DNA from: Kibdelosporangium persicum
GTDB taxonomy: Bacteria > Actinomycetota > Actinomycetes > Mycobacteriales > Pseudonocardiaceae
NCBI RefSeq assembly: GCF_013280595.1
Contig: NZ_JAAATY010000027.1
Coordinates: forward strand, 62,001-126,000
Direction: 5' to 3'
Length of the DNA stretch: 64,000 bases
Positions 61,065 through 64,000 of this stretch are shown in pieces. A program made the translations under genes and the position numbers. The number at the start of each line of letters is the position of its first letter. Position 1 is the first letter of the stretch. Below the pieces are notes generated by a model, which did not search any database, was not told the DNA's origin, and worked only from the letters and a program-made list of their open reading frames with translations.

Positions 61065-62839
61065 GCGGAATTCCCTTGCGGGGACGGAGAAGTACGGTGT
61101 CTGCGGCGAACGGGCGTTGTGGACAGGGACATCGCCAGTGCCGCGAGAAGCAGGAGCATCGCCGCGGGTGCCAGCGACGCCCATGGTGCTCGTTCCACGT
61201 ACGGCAGTGATTCGGCCAGCATCAGGCCCCACTCCGGGGCGGGAGGCTGCGCGCCGAGGCCCAGGAAGCCAAGAGAGGCAAGGGCCAGTGCGATGCCTGG
61301 CAGGCGCAGCACCGCGTGCCGGGCCACCGGGCCCGCGACAGCTGGGAGGATATGCCGGGTCAGGATCCACATCGGCGTGGAGCCGATGGCGCGCTGGGCA
61401 GTGAGATGCGCCGCGGCCCGGGTTTCCTGCACCAGAGCGGCCGCGTGGGCGGCGAGCGGGGGCCAGGAGACCAATGCGACCGCGACGGAGGCGCCGAACG
61501 TACCCGGGCCGAGTGCCGCCGCGACGAGGATGCCCGCGATCACCGGTGGCACGGCGTTCGCCGTCTCCGCGATGCCTGAGGCCAGCCCAGGCAGGAAGCC
61601 GAGCGCCAGGGCGAGGACGTACGAGCAGACGCACACCAGCAGCGCGACCCCCAGCGTGGCGGCCGCTCCGTGACCGAGCCTGGCGAGCACGTCGCGGCCG
61701 AGCGAGTCAGTTCCCAGCGGATGCGTTCCACTGGGCGCTGCCAGCCGAGCGGTGGTGTCGAGGAACAACGGTTCGCGCAGGAGCCCCCATCCGATGACGA
61801 CGGCCATCACAACAGCGCACACCGCAGGAATGGCACGACGCAGCGTGCTCGGGGCACCGCCTGCCGTAGCGGGCAGCGACAACGCGGTGTCTCGCAGTCC
61901 GGGGCCGAGCATCAGGCGTCGAACGCCACCCACCAGCCCGCCGACGACCACACCGAGCAGGACGAGGACAAGGATCGATGCCTGCAACAGCGGGAGATCC
62001 TGGGATTCCGCCGCACCGAGCGCGGTGCGGCCGATACCGGGCACCGCGAACACGGTCTCCACGGCGACCGCGCCTCCGGTCAGGCCGACGGCGACCAGCC
62101 CGAGCTGCGGCAGCACCGGAGGCATGGCACGGCGAAGCACTGCCCGCGTGATGACGGCGGGCGTGCAGCCGGAGGAACGCCACAGCCCGACCCACCGTTC
62201 CCCGAAGATCGGAGGCAGCGCGTCATCCACCAACCGGCCAAGGATTCCGCCCGCCGGAATGCCCAACGCCAGGGCGGGCAGCACCAGGTGCTGGGCGCCC
62301 TGCCAGCCGTACGGCGGGAACCATCCCAGCCACACCGACAGGACGACCAGCAGCACCGCGGCGATGAGGAACTCAGGCAACGCGGCCAGCGCCGCGGCCG
62401 GAGCGCCGGTTCCCGTGGTGCCGCGCAAGGTTCCGCGCACTCCGCGCACCAGCGTCGGCGCGCACAGCGCTGTGGCAAGCAGAAGCGCGACGATGAGTGC
62501 GGCGGCCATCAACGTCAGAGAAACGCCGAGCCCGGACAACACCGACGGCAACACTTCGGCTCCGTTGACCCACGATCGGCCGAAATCGCCACGCAGCACA
62601 CCGCCCATCCAGTCGCCGAGCCCGGCCAGCGGACCGGCACCCAGGCCGAGTTCGCGGCGGATGGCGTCCAGGGCCTCGCTGGTTGGTTCCTGCTCGGCGG
62701 AGCGGGCACGCAGCACGGACAACGCGGGATCACGGCCGGAAAGCCACGGCAGCAAACCAACCGCGGCGACGATGACCACGAGCGCGCCGATGCGTGAGAA
62801 CAGCACACCGGCGCGCTCGCGTGAAGGCAGGACCGTCAC
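61061..62839 (-). CDS. fused DppB-DppC-type permease
   Basis: A 592-residue protein combining both membrane subunits of a peptide/nickel ABC importer. The N-terminal half (about 15-315) is DppB-like, with ELGLGAGPLAGLGDWMGGVL, DFGRSWVNG and the coupling segment; the C-terminal half (about 340-585) is DppC-like, with HPLGTDSLGRDVLARLGHGA, an EAA-type loop in RAAAHLTAQRAIGSTP, and GLGAQPPAPEWGLML. Usually these are two genes of about 300 residues. GTG at 62839 overlaps the binding-protein stop (GTGA). The fusion fixes the heterodimer in one chain; such fusions occur in some actinobacterial peptide, nickel and metallophore importers. Confidence 0.9.
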   Translation of the reverse strand: MTVLPSRERAGVLFSRIGALVVIVAAVGLLPWLSGRDPALSVLRARSAEQEPTSEALDAIRRELGLGAGPLAGLGDWMGGVLRGDFGRSWVNGAEVLPSVLSGLGVSLTLMAAALIVALLLATALCAPTLVRGVRGTLRGTTGTGAPAAALAALPEFLIAAVLLVVLSVWLGWFPPYGWQGAQHLVLPALALGIPAGGILGRLVDDALPPIFGERWVGLWRSSGCTPAVITRAVLRRAMPPVLPQLGLVAVGLTGGAVAVETVFAVPGIGRTALGAAESQDLPLLQASILVLVLLGVVVGGLVGGVRRLMLGPGLRDTALSLPATAGGAPSTLRRAIPAVCAVVMAVVIGWGLLREPLFLDTTARLAAPSGTHPLGTDSLGRDVLARLGHGAAATLGVALLVCVCSYVLALALGFLPGLASGIAETANAVPPVIAGILVAAALGPGTFGASVAVALVSWPPLAAHAAALVQETRAAAHLTAQRAIGSTPMWILTRHILPAVAGPVARHAVLRLPGIALALASLGFLGLGAQPPAPEWGLMLAESLPYVERAPWASLAPAAMLLLLAALAMSLSTTPVRRRHRTSPSPQGNSA

Positions 62840-64000
62840 TTCAACCGGGTCGCGGCGGTGATGAGCAGCCGCTCGCGCGGATCGCGTGCGGAGTCCACGA
62901 CGGACGTCGCGTCGCCCTGGATGACGCGCTCATGCAGCATCGGGATGGCCGCGTCCGTCCGCAGCACTGCCGCCTCGGCTTCCAGGATCGCGGCCCGGCG
63001 CTGGTCGCCCGCCTCGATGGCGGTGGCCTTGTCCACGGCCTTGTCGACGTTCTGGTCGCACAGTTGGGCGATGTTGAAGGAACCGTCGCAGGTGAAGTCG
63101 GACTTCATGTACGCCACCGGGTCCCCGGAGTCCAGCACGGTCGCCCTGGACAGGATGAACGCGTCGAACTTCCCGGCGAGCGCGTCCTGTTCGATGTGCG
63201 CGTACTCGCGGACCACCTGCTGCACCTTGAACCCGGCGCGCTCGAGCTGCTGTTGCAGCACGGAGGCGACCTCAGGCAGCTCGGCCCGGTCGGAGAAGGT
63301 GGCGAGGGTGATCGCGGCGCCCTTCGGATCGGCCGCGACTGTCCGGTCTGTCAGCTCCTTGCGTCCCGCCGCGGCCCACGGCAGCGCGGGACCGAGCAGT
63401 CCTTTCGCGACATCGGCCCGACCCTCGTACACGCCTTTCACGATCTCCTCGGCGTTGATCGCCGCTCGTGCCGCGGCCCGCAGGCCGGGGTCGGTGAACG
63501 GGCCCGACTTGGTGTTCAGGTACAGCGTGTTGGTGCGCGGCATCGGCACCTCGGTGACCGTCTCCTTGTCCAGCAGCGCGGCCTGCGACACCGGCACCGC
63601 TTCGACGATGTGGGCTTGGCCGCTGCGGATCGCGGCGGCGCGTGCGGTGCCGTCCGGCACGAACGACGCGTCGATCCCTGCCGCTTTGGCCTTCTCGCCC
63701 CAGTAACCGTCGTACCGATCGAGGGTGGCCGTCGTGGTCCCGTTCACGTTCACCAGCTTGTACGGACCGCTGCCGGTGCCCACCGGGTTGACTTTGCCGT
63801 CCGCGCCGTACGCGCTGGGGGCGAGGATCGCCAGCTGTGGTGAGGACAATCGCTGCGGTACCAAGGGATCGGGCTGTCCGGTGGTGACCAGGACCTTGCC
63901 GCCTTCGGCTTTCGCGGTCAGCTCGACGCCGTCGAGGATGCGTGGCTTCGGTGATGCCTTGGTCGCGCGGGTCAGGGTGTTGACGGCCGCTTCGGCGGTC
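62836..64000 (-). CDS. substrate-binding protein, family 5 (3' part, runs off the window)
   Basis: The C-terminal 387 residues of a DppA/OppA/NikA-type extracellular binding protein. The frame stays open to the right edge (TAEAAVNTLTRATKASPKPR upstream of LVPQRLSSPQLAILAPSAYG), so the start and any lipobox lie outside. Recognisable family 5 features are NPVGTGSGPYKLVNVNGTTT, RYDGYWGEKAKAAG, the hinge YLNTKSGPFTDPGLRAAAR, and a C-terminal stretch. It is the first visible gene of a five-component uptake operon with overlapping genes. The ligand (peptide, nickel chelate or opine metallophore) cannot be told from sequence. Confidence 0.88.
   Translation of the reverse strand, partial: TAEAAVNTLTRATKASPKPRILDGVELTAKAEGGKVLVTTGQPDPLVPQRLSSPQLAILAPSAYGADGKVNPVGTGSGPYKLVNVNGTTTATLDRYDGYWGEKAKAAGIDASFVPDGTARAAAIRSGQAHIVEAVPVSQAALLDKETVTEVPMPRTNTLYLNTKSGPFTDPGLRAAARAAINAEEIVKGVYEGRADVAKGLLGPALPWAAAGRKELTDRTVAADPKGAAITLATFSDRAELPEVASVLQQQLERAGFKVQQVVREYAHIEQDALAGKFDAFILSRATVLDSGDPVAYMKSDFTCDGSFNIAQLCDQNVDKAVDKATAIEAGDQRRAAILEAEAAVLRTDAAIPMLHERVIQGDATSVVDSARDPRERLLITAATRLK

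Overview
The window is high-GC DNA (GC-rich third codon positions, frequent GTG and TTG starts, AGGAG-type ribosome binding sites, 1-4 nt ATGA/GTGA/TGATG gene overlaps, LAxTG sortase motifs, many secreted proteins). It fits a filamentous actinomycete; the gene content (paired secreted RHS proteins with a LamG partner, STAND NTPase, twin Ser/Thr kinases, anchored-repeat ABC locus) suggests a relative of Pseudonocardiaceae, but that placement is inference.

Left part (1-20 kb) is a mixed region: a secreted HAF-repeat protein (383-1318), a glutamate decarboxylase plus atypical cytochrome P450 operon (2341-4934), two tandem receptor-type Ser/Thr kinases (5033-8245), a small secreted protein with a strong terminator, a DUF3500 remnant, an AraC regulator beside a SnoaL/SgcJ-type protein with 21-bp tandem repeats between them, and a decaying pair (a twice-frameshifted ArsR-rhodanese gene and an MFS transporter that has lost its middle). 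Then come a STAND/TPR NTPase converging on a GT-B-like protein, an 8-nt tandem repeat array, a membrane pentapeptide-repeat protein, a lipoprotein and a small helical protein.

Middle part (19.5-41.3 kb) is a secreted polymorphic/effector region: a 1184-residue protein with an N-terminal AGNxAV-like motif, a membrane-helix segment and a C-terminal PIN-like nuclease domain, followed 6 nt later by a small zinc-ribbon protein (candidate immunity protein); then, divergently, two giant Sec-exported RHS proteins ending in lysine-rich tails, a 1610-residue LamG/beta-trefoil protein and a membrane-anchored HTH protein, closed by a terminator.

Right part (41.4-64 kb) is an import region. A YbtP/YbtQ (IrtA/IrtB)-like ABC pair with a divergent TetR gene is followed by the actinobacterial anchored-repeat ABC transporter locus: ZnuA/B/C-like components, five cell-surface proteins built from the same choice-of-anchor M (P_ac_wall_RPT) domain, and a DUF916/WxL-like pair. 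A five-gene peptide/metallophore-type ABC operon with a fused permease then runs off the window. Five 15-bp sites matching TGRTAATCRTTKTCA, close to actinobacterial Zur boxes, sit at the promoters of this region. The whole region therefore looks like a zinc-responsive regulon in which sortase-anchored wall proteins, a membrane-tethered protein and the substrate-binding lipoprotein all share one His-containing domain. The lipoprotein carries that domain with its two halves in swapped order.
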